DNA from: Acidobacteria bacterium UBA2990
GTDB taxonomy: Bacteria > Acidobacteriota > Vicinamibacteria > Vicinamibacterales > UBA8438
DNA length: 54,992 nt
Direction: 5' to 3'
Assembly: GCA_002347025.1 (NCBI GenBank)
Contig: DEAE01000014.1
Coordinates: forward strand, 36,430 to 91,421
Numbering within the stretch: the first letter of the stretch is position 1; each line of letters opens with the position of its first letter. Shown piece after piece: positions 43,267 to 53,300 of the stretch. Made by a program: the position numbers and the translations under genes. Below the pieces are notes generated by a model that ran no database searches, was not told the DNA's origin, and saw only the letters and a program-made list of their open reading frames with translations.

Positions 43267-44271
43267 TTATTGGCTCGAGTCGTTTTCGATAGCTCGAGCA
43301 CCAGTTAATGTACCGTCCATTCCGTAGTTACCTTCATGGCAGGCATACTCAAACATCGGAAGGTCGCTCCGGCGCATTGGAAGTTCCACGGTCCAAGGCT
43401 GTGTCCACGTGGTGGGGTCTGTGATCGTGAATGTATAGAGTAGAGTGTTTTCACTTACCCGCTTCAGTCGTTCTGTCAGATGGAGATTCTTGCTTGAGTT
43501 GCGGAAGCTTGTTTCTCTGAGGAAGTTTTTCGTTTCAACGACGAGTGTGTCGCCTTCCCAATGTCCGCGGGAATCACCGGTCCATAGGGGCACCTTCCCG
43601 TGAGGGCTTCCATCGAGTAGCACGATGCGCGCGTTGTGGACCATCTCATTTAATAGAACAACATGGTCTGCTGTCTGAAAAATCTGTACGTTCATGTTGT
43701 AGGCGCCTGGAAGCATCGGCGGTCCGGAATTGAAACCAGTGATGCAGCGTTCGCCGAGTGGGCGATCTTCAGGGCCTTCGGTTGGACGTTGGTTGATTCT
43801 GACTCGATCGGCTGCGCGTGCCGTTGCTGCATCCGTCAAGGCTGGTATTCGACCATTGGGGGGGTCTATGACTAGAGAGGTGCGTCGAGTTTCGACTACT
43901 TCTGTACCCCGGTCCCACCAAAAATCGTTGTAGGCGAGTGCTAGGTCTCTGCTCTCGCGGGTGCCGTTCACTTGCCCTCTGGATGTGGTTTCCAGTTTCC
44001 TCGCTTCCCGGTTAAGGTCAGCGTTGCTGGCCAGGACTCGCTCAGCGGCATATGCGGCGACTTCTTCTTCGGAAAGAAATTCTTGATCGGCTAATTCTTC
44101 CGGTCGTTCCAGTGGTGTGACAGTTCGGAAGTCCCAGACTCCGCTCAGGTCAGGCCGACCATCTTGTGCTAGGGGTGTGGAACTATTTCTCGACTGCGCT
44201 GTTACCGAAGTTGGTGCGAGCAATGCCAAAGTCAATGCTCCGGTGACGAACACTAGTTGTTTCATAGTCAT
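43267..44271 (-). CDS. Secreted protein of an uncharacterised acidobacterial family, copy 1
   Basis: 334 residues from ATG 44271, which has GAGG 9 bases upstream. A signal peptide ends SVTAQ. Conserved segments shared with the protein encoded at 46231 are DGRPDLSGVWDFRTVTPLERP, RTSLVIDPPNGRIPALT, GERCITGFNSGPPMLPG, GDSRGHWEGDTLVVETKNF and MFEYACHEGNYG. I know no experimental function for this family, though it is abundant in Acidobacteria. GHWEGDTLVV and the two conserved Cys (in ERC and YACHE) suggest a beta-rich fold with a disulphide. About 35-40 percent of positions look shared between the two copies by eye. Confidence 0.8.
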   Translation of the reverse strand: MTMKQLVFVTGALTLALLAPTSVTAQSRNSSTPLAQDGRPDLSGVWDFRTVTPLERPEELADQEFLSEEEVAAYAAERVLASNADLNREARKLETTSRGQVNGTRESRDLALAYNDFWWDRGTEVVETRRTSLVIDPPNGRIPALTDAATARAADRVRINQRPTEGPEDRPLGERCITGFNSGPPMLPGAYNMNVQIFQTADHVVLLNEMVHNARIVLLDGSPHGKVPLWTGDSRGHWEGDTLVVETKNFLRETSFRNSSKNLHLTERLKRVSENTLLYTFTITDPTTWTQPWTVELPMRRSDLPMFEYACHEGNYGMDGTLTGARAIENDSSQ

Positions 44272-44634
44272 GAATTCATACCTCACCATATTTAATCAGT
44301 TGACTGTAGCACGAGTTGCTCGCTGTCTGGCCAACTCAGCGACCGAACAGTTCTACGGGCTGGTGGGATACGTCAGTTATGCGGACGTTTCCGACGAATG
44401 CGACAAGAGGAGGACGACCTGATGTCTGGGCCAAACTAGTTCCAGGTGAGCGGCTGTATTGAGGGACTTTTACCCAGCGTTCAAGCACACGTTACACTAC
44501 ATATGAGAGGTTGGGTGTCCACTAAATCAGTGGCTTGGCGTTTGTGGCTCAACCTTTGGTTGTCTTTTGGGAGCGGATTGACTTTGCGACTCAGGATGGG
44601 CGCAGAGTGTGTGACGAATTAGGAAGGAGACTCT
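44272..44634 (+). other. Gene-free region upstream of bacterioferritin
   Basis: 363 bases without a supported gene. They contain the promoters for the diverging genes and, at about 44548-44560, a small inverted repeat CAACCTTTGGTTG (5-base arms). No match to the Fur-like box of the neighbouring bfd promoter is visible. A good AAGGAG lies just before the bfr start. Confidence 0.4.
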
Positions 44635-45114
44635 ATGAAAGGCCAGCCTGAAATCATCGAAGGGTTGAATGGTGCGTTGACCATTGAGTTGACTGCAATT
44701 AACCAGTACTTCTGTCAGTCGAAGATGTGTGGGGATTGGGGGTTTCACACGCTAGCAAAGAAGCACTACGAAGAGTCCATAGGGGAAATGAAGCACGCCG
44801 AGAAATTACTTGAGCGAATTTTGTTTCTCGAAGGCACTCCAGAGATTGCCCGGTATGACGTAATACGTGTCGGAACCGATGTGAAGGAACAGTTTGAGAA
44901 TGACCTGAAACTTGAGATGAATGGGGTTAAGCACTATAACTCTTTGGTTGAACTGGCTGTGAAAGTGGGCGACAACGGAACGCGAGAGTTGGTCGCTCCG
45001 ATCCTTCTGGAGTCAGAGGAGCATGTGGACTGGTTAGAAACACAGCTGTTTCGTATTGAGAAGGTTGGGATCGAAAATTATTTGAGTGAGCAGATGGGTG
45101 GTCATGGTGCCTAG
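44635..45114 (+). CDS. bfr: Bacterioferritin with one altered ferroxidase ligand
   Basis: 159 residues, the usual Bfr length, with AAGGAG upstream of ATG 44635. Four-helix-bundle motifs are clear: residues 18-25 ELTAINQY, 50-54 GEMKH and the closing VDWLETQLFRIEKVGIENYL. Compared with E. coli numbering, Glu18, Glu51, His54, Glu94 and His130 are present and Met52 is available for haem. Residue 127, normally Glu in the ExxH ferroxidase pair, is Ser here (ESEEH). The protein stores iron as a 24-mer with up to 12 haems and oxidises Fe2+ with O2. It overlaps the convergent bfd gene by 4 bases at their stops. Confidence 0.93.
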   Translation: MKGQPEIIEGLNGALTIELTAINQYFCQSKMCGDWGFHTLAKKHYEESIGEMKHAEKLLERILFLEGTPEIARYDVIRVGTDVKEQFENDLKLEMNGVKHYNSLVELAVKVGDNGTRELVAPILLESEEHVDWLETQLFRIEKVGIENYLSEQMGGHGA

Positions 45115-45407
45115 CCGTTGGCGTTGCAGGCTTCCTGAGAGCTGGTGTTTTCCGCCATCGATTTTCCAGCTTTTGGGGTAGGGAGGGGGGCAGCGGTTCG
45201 TTCTCGCGCCTTCAGCAAACCTTTCAGGGTTTGATGGCAGGCAGTGCACCCGTCCCCAGCCCCCGTGAGTCGCCGAAGGTCTCTGATAGTTCGGATGTTG
45301 GTGCCATCAAGTTTCGCGAGCAGATCGCTCTCGGTCATATGAAGGCAGCTGCAGACGAAGCCGTATTCCTCGGGCCCAGACTTTTTAGTGTGGGCATGTT
45401 CGCTCAT
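45111..45407 (-). CDS. bfd: Bacterioferritin-associated ferredoxin (Bfd-like, 2Fe-2S)
   Basis: 98 residues. VCSCLHMTESDLLAKL and GCTACHQTLKGLL supply Cys19, Cys21, Cys54 and Cys57, the C-x-C...C-x2-C ligand set of Bfd-type [2Fe-2S] domains. It is longer than E. coli Bfd (64 residues) through an N-terminal His/Lys segment and a Pro/Ala-rich tail. Bfd reduces the bacterioferritin haem so that stored iron is released. The gene converges on bfr, with the two stop regions overlapping by 4 bases, so antisense read-through between storage and release genes is possible. A Fur-like box lies about 21 bases upstream of its start. Confidence 0.9.
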   Translation of the reverse strand: MSEHAHTKKSGPEEYGFVCSCLHMTESDLLAKLDGTNIRTIRDLRRLTGAGDGCTACHQTLKGLLKARERTAAPLPTPKAGKSMAENTSSQEACNANG

Positions 45408-45427
45408 AAGGCGATCCTACTTCCTCT

Positions 45428-45448
45428 TGAGACTGAGACACAATCTCA
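45428..45448. promoter_or_regulatory. Fur-like box upstream of bfd
   Basis: This 21-bp site begins TGAGACTGAGACACA and ends AATCTCA. It contains two imperfect 7-1-7 units offset by 6 bases, as Fur dimers often arrange. The first half (TGAGACTGAG) is identical to the operators at 14828 and 14890. It lies 21 bases upstream of the bfd ATG. Confidence 0.6.
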
Positions 45449-45605
45449 ATATTGCTTATTAGAACTATTGCCAGTGGTTACGAATGAGTTAGCCTGTGGG
45501 CACCAACTATTGATGGCCCGCTCTTGGACCGTCCGGCCTTGAGGGGTCAGCTCTGGAATTCAGGTTTTGGCAGGATTTCCTATTCCTTCGGGACCTGTTC
45601 AACTG

Positions 45606-45974
45606 TCAGTTGGCCGCAAGCACGGTGAACGAAAACTCTCCGCGTAGGACGTGCCCATCATCTCCGGCCGACCGCCAACTTACTATGTAGCTACCTGGGC
45701 TTAGAGAATTCTCAACTGAAGCCGCGATTGAGCGGTCTTTATCGACGATTGTCTTTCCCAGCGAGATTTCACCTGTTGGGCCTTGGAGCGAGAGCCTGCT
45801 CACAGCCGGTTCCGGATCTTGGGTAAACCAAACCTGCAGCTCGGATGGCGATTTGGAAAGTGTTGCGTTCTGGGCTGGTACGCTCTTTGAGTAGGCCATG
45901 TGAGCGGATAAGGCTGCGAACGCCGCCAGTGTGAAGGTAAGGGTGACGATGAGCGTGCGAGTGTGTGTGAACAT
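45606..45974 (-). CDS. copC: CopC-family copper-binding protein
   Basis: 122 residues from ATG 45974, with AGGAG 11 bases upstream; frame open to 46067 lacks a signal. The signal peptide ends ALSA, so the mature protein would begin with His25 (HMAYSKSVPAQNATL), and GDDGHVLRGEFSFTV gives His108. These are the N-terminal His and DGH of the Cu(II) site in CopC. The beta-sandwich is of normal size (about 98 residues). It is a periplasmic copper chaperone or buffer. No CopD-like partner is adjacent. It diverges from the gene at 46231. Confidence 0.88.
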   Translation of the reverse strand: MFTHTRTLIVTLTFTLAAFAALSAHMAYSKSVPAQNATLSKSPSELQVWFTQDPEPAVSRLSLQGPTGEISLGKTIVDKDRSIAASVENSLSPGSYIVSWRSAGDDGHVLRGEFSFTVLAAN

Positions 45975-46230
45975 GCTGTTAAAGTCTCCTGCTCCTGAAT
46001 TTGTTGCTCGCAGCATACTCCATCTGTGTGCTTTGTGAATAGCAGATCCTGAAAAGAAGGCTGTCACCCCTTAGTTATGTTGGTTTCCATGGTTCCAGGT
46101 GAAATTGACCCGCCTAAACTGGCTGAACTGGCGTAGGGTGTTCAAATAGCACTACACTCACTAGGGTTGTTTTTAGGGGTTCTGTCATTCCGAGAAGCCC
46201 TGATCTCAGGTGATTTACGGAGGAAACGCG

Positions 46231-47322
46231 ATGGGCGGTCGGACTCGCTTGAAAGCTTATTCAGTTGCCCTGGTCGGTATGATAGGGGCTCAGGGGGCCT
46301 TGGCTCAGTCCAATATAGATATCTCTCGTCGACCGGACGGGCGACCAGATCTGGCTGGTACCTACGACATCGCAACGTTGACTCCATTGGAGCGGCCAAC
46401 GGAATTCGGCGATGTTCTTGAACTGACCGAAGAGGAGGCAGCCGCCTTTGCCGCTGAGGCTGCATCACTCGAACGGATTTTCAATATACCTGCCGAGCGA
46501 AACCAAGAAACTGTAGCCCCTCGAGAAACTCCACCGGTGGGTGGTGATGGGTCAAGCGGTGCGGCTGGTAATGTTGGTGGCTACAACTCGTTCTGGATGG
46601 ATTTCGGACAATCTGGCTTTAAGATCGACGGCGAGTACCGAACTTCAATCATTATTGATCCAGCCAATGGTCGGCGACCTCCGCTTACGCCATCGGGGCG
46701 TGAGCGGATAACAGCTCGGTCGGTGTTTAGGCGGCCAAATACTGGTACGGCTTGGTGGATTGAGGGTGACCTTGGAGCTCCTGGTCCCTATGACAATCCT
46801 GAGCAACGGCCCCATGCAGAGCGATGTTTGCTGGGGTTTGGCTCAACGGCAGGCCCTCCCATGCTGCCTGTACTCTATAACAACCTAAAGCGGATCGTTC
46901 AAACTGACGAAACGATCATTATCTTGGTGGAGATGGTACATGATGCGCGAGTCATTCGAATGAATCAGGACCATGTTGATCCCGAGATTAGAAGCTGGCT
47001 AGGTGATTCGATTGGTCACTGGGAAGGTGACACACTAGTAGTGGACACTACCAATTTTAGGGAGTCGCCCTCGTTGGGGATGGCTTCCCGAAACCTGCAT
47101 GTTGTCGAACGCCTGACTCCTGTCGATAGAGAGACACTTCTTTACCAATTTACGGTTGACGATCCTAGTGTTTGGACAGCGCCATGGAGTGGTGAGTATG
47201 TGTGGCCGGTAACTGATAAACGGGTTTACGAATATGCTTGCCACGAGGCAAATTATTCCTTCGGGGGTATTCTGCGGGGTGCCCGGGTTCTAGAAGCGGA
47301 TGCCCACAAGGAGTCACGATAG
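46231..47322 (+). CDS. Secreted protein of an uncharacterised acidobacterial family, copy 2
   Basis: 363 residues from ATG 46231 with GGAGG 7 bases upstream. A signal peptide ends GALAQ. It is a paralogue of the protein at 43267, sharing DGRPDLAGTYDIATLTPLERP, EYRTSIIIDPANGRRPPLT, AERCLLGFGSTAGPPMLP, GDSIGHWEGDTLVVDTTNF and VYEYACHEANYSFGG. A longer Gly/Ser region (PPVGGDGSSGAAGNVGGYN) is unique to this copy. It precedes the TamB-Omp85 fusion, whose ribosome-binding site lies in its last codons, so the two are probably one operon. Function unknown. Confidence 0.82.
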   Translation: MGGRTRLKAYSVALVGMIGAQGALAQSNIDISRRPDGRPDLAGTYDIATLTPLERPTEFGDVLELTEEEAAAFAAEAASLERIFNIPAERNQETVAPRETPPVGGDGSSGAAGNVGGYNSFWMDFGQSGFKIDGEYRTSIIIDPANGRRPPLTPSGRERITARSVFRRPNTGTAWWIEGDLGAPGPYDNPEQRPHAERCLLGFGSTAGPPMLPVLYNNLKRIVQTDETIIILVEMVHDARVIRMNQDHVDPEIRSWLGDSIGHWEGDTLVVDTTNFRESPSLGMASRNLHVVERLTPVDRETLLYQFTVDDPSVWTAPWSGEYVWPVTDKRVYEYACHEANYSFGGILRGARVLEADAHKESR

Positions 47323-47327
47323 AGCCT

Positions 47328-50300
47328 TTGTTTTCATCGTTCGGTCGGTGGTCTTTGGCTGCTCGGGTTTGTGTAGTTGCCGGTGCCGTCGTTGCCGCTG
47401 TCTGGTTGGCCGGGATACTGCTACCCGGGACTCTTGCTGGTTGGGGGTTTTCTTCCCTGGGAGCCCAATGGGGGGTTCTGGGGAGGGCTGAGCAAGTCAG
47501 ATTCAACCCCTTTGCCCTTACCCTCGAGGTTCGGGGATTGCAGTTGGCAGCCTTCCGGACTCCCGACGAACCATTCTTGGTGGTTGAGAAGGCGGTGGTG
47601 GATGTTCCGTGGTCCATCCTCCTTGGGAGACTATCTGTTGAATCGATTGATATTGAGTCGCCTGTTTTTTCGTTACGCCAGTCCTCAGCAGGGTTTTCAA
47701 ACCTTCCGGTCTTAGACAATACCGCGCCTGCTAGCTCCTCGGATTCGGATCGGGTCTGGAAGCTAGGGACCTTATCGGTTAACCGGGCAATGGTTCTCTG
47801 GGAGGATTTTTCTGGGGGACCCAATTTCAGGTTCGGTCCAGCCAATCTCCTGCTTAACCCGGTCGACGAAAACGGACTTCAGACATCGGGTCGCCTCGCC
47901 GTGCCCCGGTCGACGTCGATCGCATGGGCCACACGGGCCACCCGTGTTGAGCCGCTGGAGGTCGCTCTGACGCTGTCATCGAACACGGTCAACGTGCATG
48001 ATTTTGTTGCGAAGACCCCAGAAGGTCGACTTGAGGTGACAGGTGAATTTGGACTTGGTAACTCTTCATCAATTGAGGTGGATTATGTTCTCGATGTGCT
48101 CTTAGGTCGTGTGTCTGCCTGGTTCGGGGAGGCGATGTCCCTTGGTGGTGACCTTCGACTTGCGGGATGGTTGAAAAGTGAGGGTGACGGGCCCATTGTT
48201 TCGATGCAACTCGACGGTTCGGTGATCACGTGGGATGGCCTTGAACTAACTGAGGTTGCAGCGGTGGTGGGCTTTGATGGTGATGTACTTACCGTAGATG
48301 AACTGACAGCGGGTTTGGCTGGCGGAGTCGTCCGAGGTAAGGGAGCAATTAGCTGGATAGGTCAAGAGACGACCGGCAATGTCGCCATTTCCTGGGAAGA
48401 ACTGAATGGCGAAAAGCTTTCCGAGGCACTTCTTCCAGACTATCAAGCACAGTTTGCTTCGACGCTGCACGGGTCGGCGGATGTGTCGTGGTCTGGGCAC
48501 TCACCAAAGGGCTTGGTGCTGAAAGTTGAGTGTCGCCATGTGAGTCCCCCTGATGCTGAGGTGCCGGCCACAGGAGTGTGGCACTTTGATGCTAATGCTG
48601 ACCGGTGGATCGTTTCGGCTAACGACTTTTTTGTTGGTGCGTTGGGACTGTCTGGAGAGGTGATTGGGTCGGTGCCGGAGACTTGGTCTGAGGCAGGTGC
48701 TATAGCAATTAGTGGAAACGTCGAAGCCCAGGTGGAAGATTTAGGACGCTTCGGAACTGATCTGGCCGCTCTTGGTTTCAGTGAGGCTGTGGCGAGAGCG
48801 GGGTTGACCGGAGAAGCGTTGTTGGACCTGGATCTATCGGGAACAGTCAGTGAACCCGGATTGAGAGCTGAGCTAATGGCTACTGGCAGGGCGCTGAGTG
48901 TTACTGATGACTGGACACTACGTTCTTCGGCTGCACTTTCGGCGTTGGCTTGGCGCCTGAGTAGTCTTAACTTGCGAATCGGCGAGAGCGATTTCTCAAG
49001 CGACCTTACATTAGATCTTGGTCCAGCAGGGCTGCGGGGTGGTTTCTCGTTGCGAGTTCCAGATTTGGAACAGTTTGCTGGCTTGATGCCATCCGTTTGG
49101 CAACCCGCTGGCTCACTCAAGATTGATGGCAGTTTTTCTGGAGATCGGTCCAGTCCGAGGCTAGAGGCTGAGTTGATTGGCCGAGGGCTCTCGGGGAACG
49201 GGCAGCAGCTTCCGAGCCTGGCTGCCTCATTGATGGTTAGTCCAGATCTGGCGGAATTAAGCAAACTGGTCGTTGAGCAAGGTGACGGGCGGCTGGAGGC
49301 GAGCGTTCGGATTGTGCCAGAGACTAGCCGTTATACGGCTTCGCTGACTGGCCGTGGTTTCAGTCTGACTCCATGGATTGATGCCGGGGGTGGCGAGCAG
49401 CCCCTTGCTGCGACTGTGGATCTTGATCTTGATAGTGAGGGTTTGCTAGCCAATCCGAGAGGAACGGCTCACATCGTTTTCAGAGATCTAGTCTATCGAG
49501 GCTATGCCATCGATCACAGTGAGCATGTGTTGACCCTTGAGGAAGGTGTGTGGGACTTACGGAGCAAGGCACCTGCCCTTGCTGCTGAGATTGAACTATT
49601 GTTGGGCTCCATTTCACCTTGGCACTATGAGCTTCATGCTCGCTTGCTGGGTTCGGATCTGGGTCAGTTGAACGGGTCGGGTGCTTCTTTGGCAGACCGA
49701 TTGAAGGGGGAAGTGACCCTGGATGCTAGTGCTGTTGGGAATCTGGGTGACCTAGTGGCTTCGGAGATTACTGTTGAGGTGGATCAGTTTGACGCCAGGA
49801 TGGCCGAGACCCCTGTCGTCCTTGGAGGGCCTCTGCGGCTTAGATATGGACCAGCTGGAATTCAGTTTGAGGAATCTGTCGATCTGCAGGTGGGCGATGT
49901 TCGTCTCGTGGGAGGTGGGGCCCTACTTGCCGCGGGTGGGAGGTCGGTAATCGGAAACCTCACCGGAGACTTGTCAGAGTTACCGGACTGGTTATCCCAA
50001 TGGGTTTCATTCGAGGATTGGCCTTCCGAAGTGCTGGCTGAAGGCCAGTTTGGATTGAACCTTCAGTTGACTGGGAAGTTCGAGGAGCCAGAGTTGGAGG
50101 TTGCCCTGTCGGTGGACAATGGTGTTGTCGGAACGACTGATCTAGCCCCTGTGACTGAGATTACGGTTAGAGCGGTCTATGGGCCGTCTGGACTTAGAGT
50201 GAATTCCTTCTCGGGGTTATGGCAGCAGGCTAGATTCGAGGCCGAGGCGATGGTCCCAGAGGGTCTGTTGGTTCCGTATGTGCCCTCATGGCTGATTGGT

Positions 50301-53300
50301 CAGACGGTCGATTCGACCGGTCCAGTTACAGCGACGGCTACCTTCTGGGACATCGGGCCAGATGTTTCCTCGTTTTTTGGGGGCTCTGCATCTTTCCCGT
50401 CCGTCCATGGCTCCGTCGATGCGGAAGTTTCGTTGGCAGCTGACCGTCTAGAGTTGTCTGCTGTCGACGGTGCGGTGACGCTCCGTCGACTAAATCTTAC
50501 AGCCCAAGGCGTGTCCTTGAATCAGCAACTACCTACTCGACTGGTGGTGGCTGACGGACGGCTGGTTGTTGATTCAATGGTCTGGCAAATTGGTAACCCA
50601 GACACGGCATTTTCACTGGGTGGCCATATCAACCTATTACCTGAGGTCGAAGCTGATTTAACCCTGAATGGGATGGCGGACCTTAATGTGCTTAACCGAT
50701 TCTTGAGCCAGCCTGTACTAGAAGGTGACGCGAGTCTTGAGGCCTCTTTGCGTGGACCGCTACGGAGGCAGTCTATCAACGCTGTAGTGGGAATTAGTGG
50801 CGGAGAGATGCGATTAACTGACCCACGTCTCCTGGTGTCTGACCTTACAGGGGATCTCGTTTTTGATGGGACCACAGTACGCACGGTTGGGCTAGTCGGG
50901 ACCGCTAATGGTGGGGATGTCCGTTTGGTTGGCGACGTTCACCTTTCAGGACTTCGTCCAGACGGGACACTAAGGCTTGTGGGTAGCCACATCCCTTTGG
51001 AAATTCCTCCTGGTGTTCGTGCCGAATTAGATGCTGACCTGCGATTGAGCCTGTCTGCTGAAGATGCCGAACTGAGCGGATTGGTCACGATTCTGCATGG
51101 CGATTACCGTGAGCCCGTTAACACGGCCGGAAGCCTGATGGCTCTGATGGAATCTCAAGACGCGGCTGTGCGCCTTGATACTGAGTCATCCGTGCTCGAC
51201 GAATTGCGGGTCAATATCGCAGTCCGCACAGAAGAATCAATCAGAGTGGATAACAACTATGGTGCCGGCTCTCTTGTCGCCGACTTACGGCTGGGTGGAA
51301 GTGTCGAGCAGCTCGGGGTTTCCGGTCGGGTGACAGTTGAGGACGGGGGGCAGGTCTTTCTTGGCGGGAACACCTTTGAAATTGAAGCGGGCACGATGGA
51401 TTTCAACGATCCAGATGGCTGGGTTCCAGAGCTTGATTTATCGGCAAGAACGGAAATCGGTAATGAAGAGATTACCGTCACCTTGCAAGGCCCCTTCGAT
51501 GCCTTGAAGACGACGATGCGTTCCAGCTCAAACCTTTCGGAAAGCGACATCGTCTCGTTACTGCTTACGGGGCGAACCCTAGGGCAAGTGGGAACCGCAC
51601 CCGTGGCAGCTGCGCGAGATAGGGCCTTGGGACTGGTATCTGGTGAACTGTTGGGAGTAGCAGGTCGGTCGGTTGGCCTCGACAGTGTAAGGCTAGATCG
51701 GGGTACGAATCAGGGGGATGTTCGATTTGATTCGAGTCTGATAGCAGGCGAAGCTAATCCTGGTACCCGATTGACGGTAGGCAAGCATTTGAATCGACAG
51801 ATCGAGCTTGTCGCCTCACAGAATCTCCGTGAGAGTGGCTTAGTCACCTGGATTGTGAATTACTTGCCGATGCGCAATTTGGAGTTACGCCTTGTAGTCG
51901 ACGACGAAACAGACCGTTCCTATGAGTTGCGTCATGCGTTGACTTTTGGCCAATCTGACGAACCATTCAGTTCCTCACCGGTAATATCTGAGCCGCGAGT
52001 GACCACAGTTAGATTTGTAGGTGATACCGGGCTTCCTGAATCGGAGCTTCGGGAACTGGTCGGTCTCCAGACTGGAGACAATTTTGATTTTCTACGATGG
52101 CAGGATGGGCGAGATCGGATTGAACGTTACCTGTGGGAGCACAATTTTCACGAATCGCGAGTACGTACCCGTCGTGTATCAGATTCGCTCATGAATACAG
52201 TTGCCTTGGAATTTGAGATTGAGGCCGGTTCCCAAAATACGATCGACTGGTATGGCTACGAACCAACGCCAGAGCTTCTCGGGGAGTTGGAGGCGCTTTG
52301 GAGCCAGTCGATTCTTGAGGTTTTTCTGGTGGAGGAGGCAGACCGGTTGGTTCGTCGACATCTCGTTGCTGAGGGCTACCTTAGACCGAATTTGACTGTA
52401 AAGATTCAGGAAAGTGCTGATGGCAGCAAGAAACAGCTGATGATTGACCTCGATTTAGGTCCTAGGTCACTCGATAGGCAGTTGTTGTTTGTTGGGCAGG
52501 AGCAAATGGCATTGTCTCGAGTCAACAATCTTGTGACTCCGGGTCGCGAAGCAGATGCATGGGCTGGAGGAGATGAACTGGTCAAAGTGGTAGTGGGCCA
52601 CTACAGGGCCGAGGGCTTTCTTGCAGCACGGGCAGTGAAACGAATGCCTGAGTTTAATGACCAAACTGCAACGCTTAGGATCGAGATTTTCGAGGGGCCA
52701 GTATTCCGAGTGGGCGAGATTGAGGTTGAAGGTTCGAGGCGCTTGGGTACTGCGGATGTCAATGCCTTAGCTGGATTGACAACCAATGTTGTATACGATG
52801 CAGGCCTTAGAACTCGTTTAAGAAGCGCGGTGTTGACCTCCTATCGTACAGCCGGGTTTAACGCGGTTCGGGTGCGGCTTATTCCAGAGGTCAATGCTCT
52901 TGATGAGACTGTGTCACTTGTAGTCTCGATTGATGAAGGACGCAGGCAAGTGCTAGGCGAGGTTGAGGTCGACGGAGGGTTGACCACTCGAACTCAGCTC
53001 ATAGAGGAAGCTTTGCAATTAACGAGAGGGGACCCGGTGGACCCTATTCTCTGGGGCCAAGCTCGGCAAAGATTGTATGACACGGGTGCGTTTCGTAATG
53101 TTGATATTCTACCGGTCGTCAGTGACCCGGTGGCTACGAATGTTGCCGGGGAAGATCAGCTGGTTACAGCGCGGTTGCGGTTGGAAGAATGGCCGCGTTA
53201 TCGCGTCCGTTACGGGTTGCAGCTTATCGACGAACAGGCACCGTTAGGGGAGATCGACAGCCGGGGCCAAGTCGGTGTCGTGGCTGATATCACCCGGCAG

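Noticed and set aside
47165..47845. Reverse-strand frame of 226 codons across the 46231 gene end and TamB start
   Set aside because: Antisense to two supported genes, no recognisable domain, no start signal.
48443..49264. Open reading frame of 273 codons on the reverse strand inside the TamB part
   Set aside because: Composition is low-complexity (Ser/Pro/Arg-rich) and it mirrors a strongly supported gene on the other strand; no ribosome-binding site.
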